Positions 1 through 6,178 of a stretch of 7,269 nucleotides of DNA are shown piece after piece (positions within the stretch are counted from its first letter, which is position 1; each line of letters opens with the position of its first letter). The stretch is from Methylococcaceae bacterium (GTDB lineage Bacteria; Pseudomonadota; Gammaproteobacteria; Methylococcales; Methylomonadaceae), in NCBI GenBank assembly GCA_947506075.1, contig CANNNN010000127.1:1-7269 (forward strand). Direction: 5' to 3'. The notes beneath the pieces were generated by a model. The model saw nothing but the letters and a program-made list of their open reading frames with translations, was not told the DNA's origin and ran no database searches. Both the position numbers and the translations under genes were made by a program.

Positions 1-220
1 CTGACTGACTGATGCCCTCCCAAATACCCAGTGCCTCAAGCATTTTTACAGTGCCGGCAGCCAAGGCCAGGGCTCGGTCACCGGCCGGAGAATCATGTAA
101 TTGCTCACGAGTATTAGCTTCAATTATCGCAATCTTCAGCCCGGCGTCCTTTAAGGCCAGAGCCAGGCAGTTGCCGGCCAGGCCACCGCCGGCAATCAAT
201 AAGTCATAATCTTGTTGCAT
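1..220 (-). CDS. ubiH: 2-octaprenyl-6-methoxyphenol hydroxylase family protein UbiH (partial, N-terminus only)
   Basis: Seen: the first 73 codons of a leftward gene that continues past the left edge. The protein starts MQQDYDLLIAGGGLAG, with the FAD-binding Rossmann motif GxGxxG at residues 11-16 after a beta strand, an acidic residue (Glu34) ending the second strand where the FAD ribose is normally bound, and the motif DRALALAAGT at 48-57 that is typical of UbiH/UbiI/UbiF hydroxylases. Known: these flavoprotein monooxygenases hydroxylate the ring of ubiquinone precursors in the membrane-associated Ubi complex, and ubiH lies directly downstream of pepP in many gammaproteobacteria. The ATG is preceded by a strong ribosome site (AGGGGAG, complement of 224-230) and shares its A with the pepP stop (TGATG), which implies translational coupling. 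UbiI or another family member is possible because the substrate-specific part is missing, but synteny favours UbiH. Confidence 0.88.
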   Translation of the reverse strand, partial: MQQDYDLLIAGGGLAGNCLALALKDAGLKIAIIEANTREQLHDSPAGDRALALAAGTVKMLEALGIWEGISQS

Positions 221-1530
221 CAGCTCCCCTGCATTAAGTTTTCAATGTCTGCAATGGTTTTAGGTGCGCCGTCGGTCAAAATTTCATGGCCCGAAGCGGT
301 GACCAGAATGTCATCTTCAATGCGTATGCCTATGCCACGCCATTGCTCGTCAACGGTCAGACAATCAGCCGGGATATATAGCCCCGGTTCTATGGTCAGC
401 ACCATGCCGGGTTCCAGCAAGCGCCATTCCTTTTCAATTTTATAGTCGCCGACATCATGCACGTCCATGCCTAGCCAGTGACCTATCCTATGCATATAAA
501 ACTGTTTGTATTTTTCATCCTTGATCAGCTTGGCTACTTTGCCTTTGAGCAAGCCCAAAGTTATCAGGCCTTTGGTGATCGTTTCAACCGATGCGTCATG
601 AGCCAGATGCCACGGCAAGCCCGGCTGTACCTGTGCGATGGCAGCCGTCTGGGCATCCAAGACCAGCTGGTATAGCAGTTTTTGTGGCTCAGTGAATCGC
701 CCTGAAACCGGAAAAGTGCGAGTAATATCGGCTGCATAATGGTCGCATTCTGCGCCAGCATCAATCAGCAGCAAATCACCGTTGTTTAATTTAGCGGAAT
801 TTTCAGTGTAATGCAGGACGCAGGCATTTTTGCCGCCAGCGACTATCGACGGATAGGCAACGGCACGCAAGCCATCCTGGATAAAGTGATAAATAAGTTC
901 TGCTTCTATCTGATATTCATATAATCCGGCTTTGCATTTTTGCATGGCTTTGACATGGGCTTTAGTCGATACCTCAGCCGCACGACGCATCAGTTTAAGC
1001 TCTTCAGGACTCTTGAACAGGCGCATCTCATGCAGCACATGTTCCAGCGAAACCAGTTCGCCCGGCGCATTCACACCGGTTCTGGACTGGCTGCGGATAT
1101 GATTGATCCAGACCAGTAAGTTGTGATCGAGTTCGGGATCACGGCCCATCGGATAATAAACCTTGCCCTTGTCTTCCAGCATGCCGGGCAAAATATCGTC
1201 CAGGTCAGTTATCGGGAAAGAATCGTCAGCCTTATAATGATAGGTAGCTCCGTCAAGGCCTGCATGCGCGCCTTCCCATAAGGCTTTTTTTTCATCGAAT
1301 TCACGGCAAAATAAAACGTATTCGCCTTGTTTGCGTCCAGGAATGAATACGGCCAGGGAATCCGGCTCATTAAAACCGGTCAAATAATAAAAATCGCTAT
1401 CCTGTCGGAACGGATAATCCACATCCCGGTTACGGGTTCGGGTTGCTGCGCTGCCTATCAGTGCAATATTGCCGATACCGATCTGCTGCATTAATTGCTT
1501 GCGGCGTTTTTTAAATTCACTTTGTTTCAT
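220..1530 (-). CDS. pepP: Xaa-Pro aminopeptidase II (PepP)
   Basis: This is a 436-aa cytoplasmic metallopeptidase that removes an N-terminal residue preceding proline. Seen: an N-terminal aminopeptidase-P domain (about 1-165) with the family signature YPFRQDSDFYYLTGF at 39-53, then a pita-bread catalytic domain (about 175-430). All five predicted dinuclear metal ligands are present: Asp257 (LLIDAGAE), Asp268 (AADITRTF), His351 (HRIGHWLG), Glu381 (TIEPGLY) and Glu405 (IRIEDD). They lie within three residues of the E. coli PepP positions. His347 and His358 of the HRIGHWLGMDVHDVG segment are also kept. The length is normal for the family (about 440 aa) and the reading frame is intact. The ATG start matches the E. 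coli-like N-terminus, but no clear Shine-Dalgarno sequence precedes it. The gene lies about 70 bp downstream of ygfB and touches ubiH, so the three are probably one operon. Confidence 0.96.
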   Translation of the reverse strand: MKQSEFKKRRKQLMQQIGIGNIALIGSAATRTRNRDVDYPFRQDSDFYYLTGFNEPDSLAVFIPGRKQGEYVLFCREFDEKKALWEGAHAGLDGATYHYKADDSFPITDLDDILPGMLEDKGKVYYPMGRDPELDHNLLVWINHIRSQSRTGVNAPGELVSLEHVLHEMRLFKSPEELKLMRRAAEVSTKAHVKAMQKCKAGLYEYQIEAELIYHFIQDGLRAVAYPSIVAGGKNACVLHYTENSAKLNNGDLLLIDAGAECDHYAADITRTFPVSGRFTEPQKLLYQLVLDAQTAAIAQVQPGLPWHLAHDASVETITKGLITLGLLKGKVAKLIKDEKYKQFYMHRIGHWLGMDVHDVGDYKIEKEWRLLEPGMVLTIEPGLYIPADCLTVDEQWRGIGIRIEDDILVTASGHEILTDGAPKTIADIENLMQGS

Positions 1531-1539
1531 GTTAAAAGC

Positions 1540-1616
1540 AGGTAAAAGTCAAAAGACTAAGGGAGAAGGATTTAGGATGATGTTTTTGTCTTTCGCCTTT
1601 CATTTTTCACCTTCTT
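1540..1616. repeat. Degenerate 7-nt-periodic repeat in the ygfB-pepP gap
   Basis: Seen: the stretch can be cut in phase into eleven 7-mers. The left units are purine-rich (AGGTAAA, AGTCAAA, AGACTAA, GGGAGAA, GGATTTA, GGATGAT). After a turn at GTTTTTG the right units are pyrimidine-rich (TCTTTCG, CCTTTCA, TTTTTCA, CCTTCTT), so read from the other strand they resemble TGAAAGG. The element therefore looks like two inverted sets of decayed heptamers. AAAGAC at 1552-1557 pairs with GTCTTT at 1588-1593. It covers the last codons and stop of ygfB and most of the gap before pepP. Heptanucleotide tandem repeats are known in other bacteria, such as the STRR sequences of cyanobacteria, but I cannot tie this one to a named family. 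It may be low-complexity sequence only. Confidence 0.4.
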
Positions 1617-2112
1617 TATTGATCTCGCTGCGCAATAATAAAACTGCCGATCTGATGTATTCGGTGATTTCTACAAAATCATTCTCATCTTCCTCACCTT
1701 CAGCCTCAATATCCAGTTTGGTAAATTCGACTATATCTTTCAGTATTCCGGTCGCTTCCTTGGACCAGTCGGTATCGGCATGCGTAAAGCCGATGCCTAA
1801 TAGAAAGCCCTGACACCAGTGAGTCAAGGCCTCAACCTGTTCGCTTAACAAGGCCTCATCACCCGGCAACAGCAAGTCAAACTCGAATTCATCGCTGAGT
1901 AATAAGTCTTGTGTCTCCTCGAACAAATACACCAATGTAGTCCTATCCTCACCGGTCGCGGGAGTTGCATGAAAAAACAGCTCGGTTAACCAGTCGTTAC
2001 TCTGAGCCTGACCATTGGCGCACAACATGCCTGTCGCCATGCCGTGGGCATAGGCTGCTGAAAGCTCAACATCACTTTGTACAACTATTGCATTAATTAC
2101 TGAGTACGTCAT
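1600..2112 (-). CDS. ygfB: UPF0149 / YgfB family protein
   Basis: This is a 170-aa acidic, mostly helical soluble protein of the YecA/YgfB-type UPF0149 family. Seen: the family features in order are an N-terminal segment SAAYAHGMATGMLCA, the central LTHWCQGFLLGIGF motif, and a C-terminal acidic run (EAEGEEDEND) followed by the helix VEITEYIRSAVLLL. Known: members are found in most gammaproteobacteria next to pepP and ubiH. The biochemical role is poorly settled, although YgfB has been reported as a regulator in Pseudomonas aeruginosa. I chose the ATG at 2112 because GTGGA sits a few bases upstream. An in-frame GTG at 2121 would add three residues and cannot be excluded. The gene is first in the leftward ygfB-pepP-ubiH cluster and divergent from the coiled-coil/zapA pair. 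Its last codons overlap the heptad-periodic repeat. Confidence 0.88.
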   Translation of the reverse strand: MTYSVINAIVVQSDVELSAAYAHGMATGMLCANGQAQSNDWLTELFFHATPATGEDRTTLVYLFEETQDLLLSDEFEFDLLLPGDEALLSEQVEALTHWCQGFLLGIGFTHADTDWSKEATGILKDIVEFTKLDIEAEGEEDENDFVEITEYIRSAVLLLRSEINKEGEK

Positions 2113-2264
2113 AAATTCCACATAATAATTTCACTATCGCGGACTAAAAATATCGCTTATGCTACCACCGATCATTAACTTGGATAATATTTGTTAATCT
2201 TTTATCGACCGGTAGATGCACAAAATGGTGCCTATTTACTTGCTGTAATAATCTAGTTATAACC
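2113..2264. promoter_or_regulatory. Divergent intergenic region between ygfB and the coiled-coil/zapA operon
   Basis: About 150 bp of AT-rich DNA must hold the promoters for both outward-reading operons. The clearest structure is an inverted repeat, ATTAAC (2174-2179), 13 nt, GTTAAT (2193-2198), around the sequence GGATAATAT. A -10-like TAATAT lies inside it at 2185-2190, but I find no convincing matched -35 box for either direction. The dyad could be an operator, or chance in AT-rich DNA. The ATG at 2265 has no recognisable Shine-Dalgarno sequence. Confidence 0.4.
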
Positions 2265-2486
2265 ATGACACAATCAAATCAATCTTTAGAATTAAAAGAC
2301 CTTGAAGACAAGCTGGATCAGCTTATCTTGCAATACGCCAACGTAAAAAATGAAAACAAATCGCTGAAAACCAAACAAGATTCATTAGTTAGGGAAAAAG
2401 CCAAGCTGCTGGAAAAAACCACGCTAGCCAGAACCCGAGTCGAAGCGATGATTACTCGTCTGAAAGCCATGGAGAACGGATCATGA
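2265..2486 (+). CDS. Small coiled-coil protein, TIGR02449-like, probable ZapA partner
   Basis: This is a 73-aa charged protein with no signal peptide or membrane segment. Seen: from about residue 8 to 68 it is almost continuous amphipathic helix with heptad-spaced Leu/Ile/Val (LKDLEDKLDQLILQYANV, then EKAKLLEKTTLARTRVEAMITRLKAM) and many Lys/Glu, giving a coiled coil. The pattern, size and position match the TIGR02449 family found directly upstream of zapA in pseudomonads and other gammaproteobacteria. Its stop overlaps the zapA start (ATGA), which points to coupled, matched expression. Inference: it works like the coiled-coil partners of ZapA, ZapB in enterics or ZauP in Caulobacter, helping to bundle or anchor FtsZ filaments at midcell. 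Direct sequence homology to those proteins cannot be shown from here. Confidence 0.85.
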   Translation: MTQSNQSLELKDLEDKLDQLILQYANVKNENKSLKTKQDSLVREKAKLLEKTTLARTRVEAMITRLKAMENGS

Positions 2487-2782
2487 AAAACACCCCCCAG
2501 CCCCTGTCGCTGCTCATTATGGGCAAGGAATACAAAATTGCCTGCGCCGCTGATGAGCAAGGTGATTTGCTTCAGTCGGCAGCGCAGCTTGATGTGCAAA
2601 TGCGTAAAATGAGGGATTCAGGTAAGGTAGCTGGTGCCGATAGAATTGCGGTGATGGCGGCGCTTAATCTGGCTCATGAGCTACAGGTGATGAAAACTCA
2701 AAATGCGCAGCTCAGCCAAACCTTGAGCGAATGTCTGGAAAAAATGACGCATAAAATAGAAAACGTTTTAGATAATCAGTAA
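2483..2782 (+). CDS. zapA: Cell division protein ZapA
   Basis: This is a 99-aa cytoplasmic protein that binds FtsZ and promotes lateral association of its filaments in the Z ring. Seen: a short N-terminal beta-rich head (LSLLIMGKEYKIAC at 9-22), the DLLQSAAQLDVQMRKMR helix, the family core DRIAVMAALNLAHEL at about 53-67, and a C-terminal coiled-coil tail. These match the ZapA fold, whose head makes the FtsZ contact and whose tail forms the tetramer. Length is normal (about 100-110 aa). A GGAG ribosome site at 2471-2474 lies 8 nt before the ATG, inside the upstream coiled-coil gene, and the two genes overlap by 4 nt. The 6S RNA gene follows at once with no terminator between them, as in E. coli, so part of the 6S RNA may be processed from a zapA read-through transcript. 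Confidence 0.94.
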   Translation: MKNTPQPLSLLIMGKEYKIACAADEQGDLLQSAAQLDVQMRKMRDSGKVAGADRIAVMAALNLAHELQVMKTQNAQLSQTLSECLEKMTHKIENVLDNQ

Positions 2783-2784
2783 AC

Positions 2785-2801
2785 AGGCTAAACTATAGCC
2801 T
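2785..2801 (+). promoter_or_regulatory. Probable 6S RNA promoter (-10 region) with a short palindrome
   Basis: TAAACT at 2789-2794 keeps the key T, A and T of a sigma-70 -10 box and would place the start at about 2801-2803, which is where the 6S closing stem begins. TTTTAG at 2766-2771 is a weak -35 at 17 nt, inside the end of zapA. The -10 lies in a 6-bp inverted repeat, AGGCTA, 5 nt, TAGCCT, covering this whole interval. The dyad might be an operator or coincidence. Confidence 0.4.
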
Positions 2802-2985
2802 TGTATCTCCTGCAGCGTTCGAGGGTGTGCTGGGTGTTCCTGAACCTGTTTTTACCCCGGGGGCAGATACCAGTTCTGGTGTGCATGCCCGTTTCATACG
2901 GGAAGCCTGATTTACCGGCCATGTCCCCACTTGAACCTTCGGTTCAAGGACGATAGTACATTACGGCGCAGGCGGGAGATGCACC
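2801..2985 (+). ncRNA. ssrS: 6S RNA (SsrS)
   Basis: This regulatory RNA, about 184 nt long, mimics an open promoter and holds sigma-70 RNA polymerase, mainly in stationary phase. Seen: the ends pair, GTATCTCC (2803-2810) with GGAGATGC (2975-2982), forming the closing stem. The 3' side has the GGCGCAGGCGGGAGAT stretch that resembles the E. coli 3' end. The conserved hairpin CTTGAACC-TTC-GGTTCAAG (2930-2948) is perfect. The apical hairpin CCCGT-TTCAT-ACGGG (2888-2902) is followed by AAGCCT, as in E. coli 6S RNA (GAGAAGCCUU). Position just after zapA is the standard 6S location in gammaproteobacteria. The 5' and 3' ends are estimated to within a few bases from the stem. In enterics ygfA follows on the same strand; here no such gene is present. 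Confidence 0.92.
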
Positions 2986-3025
2986 TGATAACAACCATTT
3001 ACTCTTTTCCCATGAATTCCTGTGC

Positions 3026-3055
3026 GGGAAACTTCGATTTCCACGACTTTCTGTT
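3026..3055 (+). terminator. Weak candidate terminator after 6S RNA
   Basis: GGAAA (3027-3031) can pair with TTTCC (3038-3042) across CTTCGA, and after a short gap comes TTTCTGTTTT. A competing pairing joins TTTCCC (3006-3011) to GGGAAA (3026-3031) across a 14-nt loop and would read the same on the other strand, towards the end of pilR. Both stems are short and neither has a clean U tract directly after it. Convergent transcripts of 6S RNA and pilR must end near here, which is the main reason to list it. Confidence 0.25.
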
Positions 3056-4399
3056 TTAATCCTCGATACCCAGCTTCTTCAGACGATAGCGTAACGATCT
3101 GAAAGACAGCCCGAGTTGCTTTGCAGCGGCTGTTTTGTCCCCGTTGTTTTCGTCCAGCGCATGGCTGATGGCTTTTCGTTCTATTTTTTCCAGATGTTCT
3201 TCCAGTGCCCCTAACGTCAGGTCATAGTCCGGTGACTTGGCTGCGCAATGCGGCTCTACTGGCAAATTTAAATCGCTACTTTCTATGCTGCTACCGTCAT
3301 ACAGCGCCAGGGCTCTTTCCAGTATATTTTCAAGTTCCCGCACATTGCCCGGAAAAGCATAGTGCTGTAATGCAGATAATGCTGATGCTGATAACTGCGG
3401 CCTATCCTGCTTGTTCGCACCCGTCAGCTTGGTTAAGATATGATCGGTAAGTCCGGGTATATCACCGGATCGTTCACGCAAGGGCGGAACATGCAGGTCA
3501 ATGACATTGATCCGGTAATATAAATCCTGTCTGAAGCTGCCGTCTCTGACCATGTCGGCCAGGTTTTTATGGGTGGCGCTCAACAAGCGAATATCGACTG
3601 AAATTTCCTGCTGATCGCCGACCGGACGGATTTTTTTTTCCTGTATCGCGCGCAGCAATTTGACTTGCAGGGGCAGCGGCAAATCGGCCACTTCATCAAG
3701 AAATAAGGTGCCGCCTTCCGCAGCCTGGAACAAACCTTTTTTGTCGCTACCTGCGCCGGTAAAACTGCCTTTTTTATGGCCGAAAAATTCACTTTCCATC
3801 AGCTCGTGCGGTATCGCTCCACAGTTAATCGCCACAAATTCATGATCGCTACGAGAGCTTTGCTGATGAATTAAGCGGGCTACCAGCTCTTTACCGGTAC
3901 CGGATTCGCCGCTGATATAGACCGGCGCCTGGCTGCGGGCTAGTTTAGTTATTTTTGCCCTGATTTCCTGCATGATTAGCGATTCGCCGAGCAGCGTATG
4001 CCGGCTACGCCTGTCTTTTACTGAGCTTGCCTCGGACAGTTTTAATGCGTTATTAATCAGCAGCCGGAGTGCAGCTAAATCAACCGGTTTGGAAATGAAA
4101 TCGAACGCGCCTTTTTTCATTGCCAGAATGGCCGACTCCATGTTGCCATGGGCGGTAATCATCGCAACCGGTATTGGCGTGGCTAAGGATTGTATAAAGT
4201 CAACCAGTTCCAGACCGTTACCGTCAGGCAGTTTCATGTCAGTCAGACAAAGATCGAAGGACTTTTGTTGCAGGAAAACCTTAGCTCCGGCGATATTCTC
4301 GGCACAGCAGGTTTCAATAGCCATTCTGTTAAGGGTGATTTCCAGTAATTCAAGGATATCGGGCTCGTCATCGACAAGTAATGCCAGTGGTTTTTTCAT
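3056..4399 (-). CDS. pilR: Type IV pilus sigma-54-dependent response regulator PilR
   Basis: This is a 447-aa cytoplasmic NtrC-type transcription activator. Seen: a receiver domain at 1-118 with acidic Asp10/Asp11, phosphoacceptor Asp54 (LTDMKLPDG), Thr82 and Lys104. An AAA+ sigma-54-interaction domain spans about 136-365, with Walker A GESGTGK (164-170), the sigma-54-contacting loop GSFTGA (211-216, the form PilR uses in place of GAFTGA), Walker B LFLDE (232-236) and FRQDLYYRINV (289-299). A Fis-type helix-turn-helix lies at about 419-443, DKTAAAKQLGLSFRSLRYRL, closely matching Pseudomonas PilR. Known: phosphorylated PilR activates the pilin gene pilA with RpoN. The ATG overlaps the pilS stop by 4 nt and lacks its own ribosome site, so translation is coupled to pilS. 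No pilA is in the window, so the target is inferred. Another NtrC-family regulator is unlikely given the paired PilS. Confidence 0.94.
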   Translation of the reverse strand: MKKPLALLVDDEPDILELLEITLNRMAIETCCAENIAGAKVFLQQKSFDLCLTDMKLPDGNGLELVDFIQSLATPIPVAMITAHGNMESAILAMKKGAFDFISKPVDLAALRLLINNALKLSEASSVKDRRSRHTLLGESLIMQEIRAKITKLARSQAPVYISGESGTGKELVARLIHQQSSRSDHEFVAINCGAIPHELMESEFFGHKKGSFTGAGSDKKGLFQAAEGGTLFLDEVADLPLPLQVKLLRAIQEKKIRPVGDQQEISVDIRLLSATHKNLADMVRDGSFRQDLYYRINVIDLHVPPLRERSGDIPGLTDHILTKLTGANKQDRPQLSASALSALQHYAFPGNVRELENILERALALYDGSSIESSDLNLPVEPHCAAKSPDYDLTLGALEEHLEKIERKAISHALDENNGDKTAAAKQLGLSFRSLRYRLKKLGIED

Positions 4400-6024
4400 A
4401 GTTCAATTATCGTCTGTTCCGCATTCACCAAACAGAGCCGAAAACAGCTACGGTTATCATCGGTTAAATAATAACTCAATTTTGCCTGATTTAATTCGGC
4501 CAATTCTCTTGAGATATATAGCCCCAAGCCTGTGCCACTGGAAGATGTGGTAAAAAAGGGTTCAAACAGCTGGCTTTGATGTTCGCGGCTGATGCCGGCA
4601 CCATTGTCGATCACCTCTATACAAGGTGCTTGCTGTTGGGCAAAAACACGAATCATTATACCTCCTGTCTCCGGCTTGCCATATTTCAACGCATTTCGAC
4701 ACAGGTTGTCCATAATCTGCCGTAAATGGCCTGGATCTATATACGCGTTTAAGTTTTCAGTCGAGTAGGAAAACGTAAATGCATCGGTGTTAACGGCCCG
4801 TTCAAGGCTAAAGTTTCTCAGATAGGCATCCAGCCAGGGCTGTAGATAAACCTTTTCCCTCCTTGAATCGGTTCTTCTGGAAAGCTGTAGTATGTCTTCA
4901 ATAATATGATTAACGCGAACCGAGTGGGTCTGAATGATTTCGGTCAAACGTTTATCCTGAACGGATAAAGCCGGATTTTCAAACAGCAATTGCCCCGCAT
5001 GGCTTATAGCGCCTAAGGGGTTGCGTATTTCGTGGGCAATGCTGGCGGTGAGGCGACCCAGTGACACCAGTTTACTTTGCTGCACCTGCTGGTTATACAG
5101 CGCAATATCCTCGAGAATTATCATGTAAAAAAACTCATGGCCAGTTGGAAGAGGCATGAACCTGCAATGAATTTCGGACTGATTTGCTAGTTGCAGTAGA
5201 AGCAGATTTTGCTCCGGGTCGGCTAACCAAAGTTGGAAAGCTTCGGCTAAATAAGCGGATATATCGCCCAGTTTGGTCGGTAAGGTAGATAAATTGGCCA
5301 GCCTTAAGGCGGCCTCATTAGTCATCTGTATCGCCTGTTGCTTGCTGGTGATAATAATGCCGGATTGCAAATGTTGGATAATATACTTATTGAGGTCTTC
5401 CAGTTTAGTAATGGTTTGTTGTTGTTGGTCGGCAAGCTGGAAAATTTGTTCGCTGCGTTTTGCGAGAATATAGGACAGCAAGGCAATGGTAAAAAATGAA
5501 GCGCCCAGCATGCCGGCATTCGCATAAGAGTTTGAATCAAAACTGTGCGTGTAATCGGCAAAGACTTGTTCGGCCAGCACCGACAAACTGGCCAGCGCGG
5601 CAAAGAACATCGCGCAGCGTCCACCGATTAATAAGCCCCCGGCGGCGATGGATACAGCCAGCAGGGTGCCCATGCCGCTGTTAATGCCGCCGGAGGCATG
5701 CATGATCAGTGTGAGTATCAGTATGTCGGTAAAAATCAGCAGTTGCGCTTGTGTGGTGTAGCTGGTCAGCCGCCAGGCTATGCAGAGACCGGATAGGAGG
5801 GACAGGATTAAATAACTTTGGCTACTGTAGATAAATAATTGGCTGTCGTAAGTGCCAAGTAATGAAGAATTTGTATTACTGTAATACAACGCGACAAACA
5901 AACCGGCCAGGATAAGTCGATAGCCTAAAAAAACTTTTAGCAATAACCAGGCTTGTTGGGCAGGAATGCCGTAACCTTTGGAGAAGGGGCAGGGAAAGAT
6001 GGTATCGCTGGTATTTTTCGACAT
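4396..6024 (-). CDS. pilS: Type IV pilus sensor histidine kinase PilS
   Basis: This is a 542-aa inner-membrane histidine kinase, partner of PilR. Numbering is from the ATG at 6024. Seen: six hydrophobic segments in the first 190 residues (about 27-48, 70-85, 94-110, 118-134, 137-155, 170-188), with the SGGINSGMGTLL motif between the third and fourth as in Pseudomonas PilS. A short PAS-like sensor region follows (about 207-310). The H-box is SIAHEIRNPLGAISH with phosphorylated His331. The ATPase domain has the N box (DNLCRNALKYG, Asn444), G1 box VIDNGAGI (471-478) and F/G2 boxes FEPFF and GTGLGLYI (497-504). Known: in Pseudomonas PilS senses pilin levels in the membrane. Start choice: an in-frame TTG at 6072 would add 16 residues. 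I prefer the ATG because it gives a family-like N-terminus, but neither start has a good ribosome site. Confidence 0.92.
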   Translation of the reverse strand: MSKNTSDTIFPCPFSKGYGIPAQQAWLLLKVFLGYRLILAGLFVALYYSNTNSSLLGTYDSQLFIYSSQSYLILSLLSGLCIAWRLTSYTTQAQLLIFTDILILTLIMHASGGINSGMGTLLAVSIAAGGLLIGGRCAMFFAALASLSVLAEQVFADYTHSFDSNSYANAGMLGASFFTIALLSYILAKRSEQIFQLADQQQQTITKLEDLNKYIIQHLQSGIIITSKQQAIQMTNEAALRLANLSTLPTKLGDISAYLAEAFQLWLADPEQNLLLLQLANQSEIHCRFMPLPTGHEFFYMIILEDIALYNQQVQQSKLVSLGRLTASIAHEIRNPLGAISHAGQLLFENPALSVQDKRLTEIIQTHSVRVNHIIEDILQLSRRTDSRREKVYLQPWLDAYLRNFSLERAVNTDAFTFSYSTENLNAYIDPGHLRQIMDNLCRNALKYGKPETGGIMIRVFAQQQAPCIEVIDNGAGISREHQSQLFEPFFTTSSSGTGLGLYISRELAELNQAKLSYYLTDDNRSCFRLCLVNAEQTIIEL

Positions 6025-6086
6025 GTTGGTTTTTAGAATGGCGTTTTGCAGGGACTTCGTTAAAATGCTCAATAAGGTCTATTAAC

Positions 6087-6112
6087 CTACGATTTTTAAA
6101 GATTAATCGTAG
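6087..6112. repeat. Perfect 8-bp inverted repeat, candidate operator
   Basis: CTACGATT (6087-6094) and AATCGTAG (6105-6112) are exact inverted copies separated by 10 nt of AT-rich sequence. The 26-bp dyad lies between two divergent genes, about 65 bp from either chosen start, which is where a shared repressor or activator site would be expected. The arms are AT-rich and no T tract follows on either strand, so a terminator is less likely. The binding protein is unknown. Confidence 0.5.
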
Positions 6113-6167
6113 CATTAAGTTGTTGTCTGCGTGTGAAAAATACCCGCCGGATGTAGCCGGTCTATCC

Positions 6168-6172
6168 AGGAG
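6168..6172 (+). promoter_or_regulatory. Ribosome binding site of sucC
   Basis: AGGAG sits 6 nt before the ATG at 6179 and is the best Shine-Dalgarno sequence among the gene starts in the window. Together with the MNIHEYQAK N-terminus it fixes the sucC start. Confidence 0.85.
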
Positions 6173-6178
6173 TAAGCA

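Larger units (their letters stand above)
6025..6178. promoter_or_regulatory. Divergent pilS-sucC intergenic region
   Basis: About 150 bp must contain the outward promoters of pilS-pilR and sucC. I see no clean sigma-70 -35/-10 pair on either strand and no sigma-54 site. The main structure is the perfect 8-bp dyad at 6087-6112, listed separately. Near sucC, two GCCGG copies (6147-6151 and 6157-6161) could form a small hairpin in the mRNA leader just before the ribosome site. Part of the left side (6025-6072) would be coding if pilS starts at the TTG. Confidence 0.4.

Noticed and set aside
1..12. CTGA repeated three times at the left edge
   Set aside because: It is only 12 nt, lies within ubiH codons (Ile-Ser-Gln-Ser) and is too short to call a repeat.
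1469..1813. 114-aa plus-strand open frame over the ygfB-pepP gap
   Set aside because: It is antisense to ygfB and pepP; its Ser/Phe-rich sequence comes partly from the heptad repeat.
2986..3055. Possible ygfA remnant or small gene between 6S RNA and pilR
   Set aside because: Only 70 bp, with no open frame resembling 5-formyltetrahydrofolate cyclo-ligase on either strand.
3972..4553. 193-aa plus-strand open frame across the pilS-pilR junction
   Set aside because: It is antisense to two well-supported genes, has a serine-rich low-information composition and has no ribosome site.
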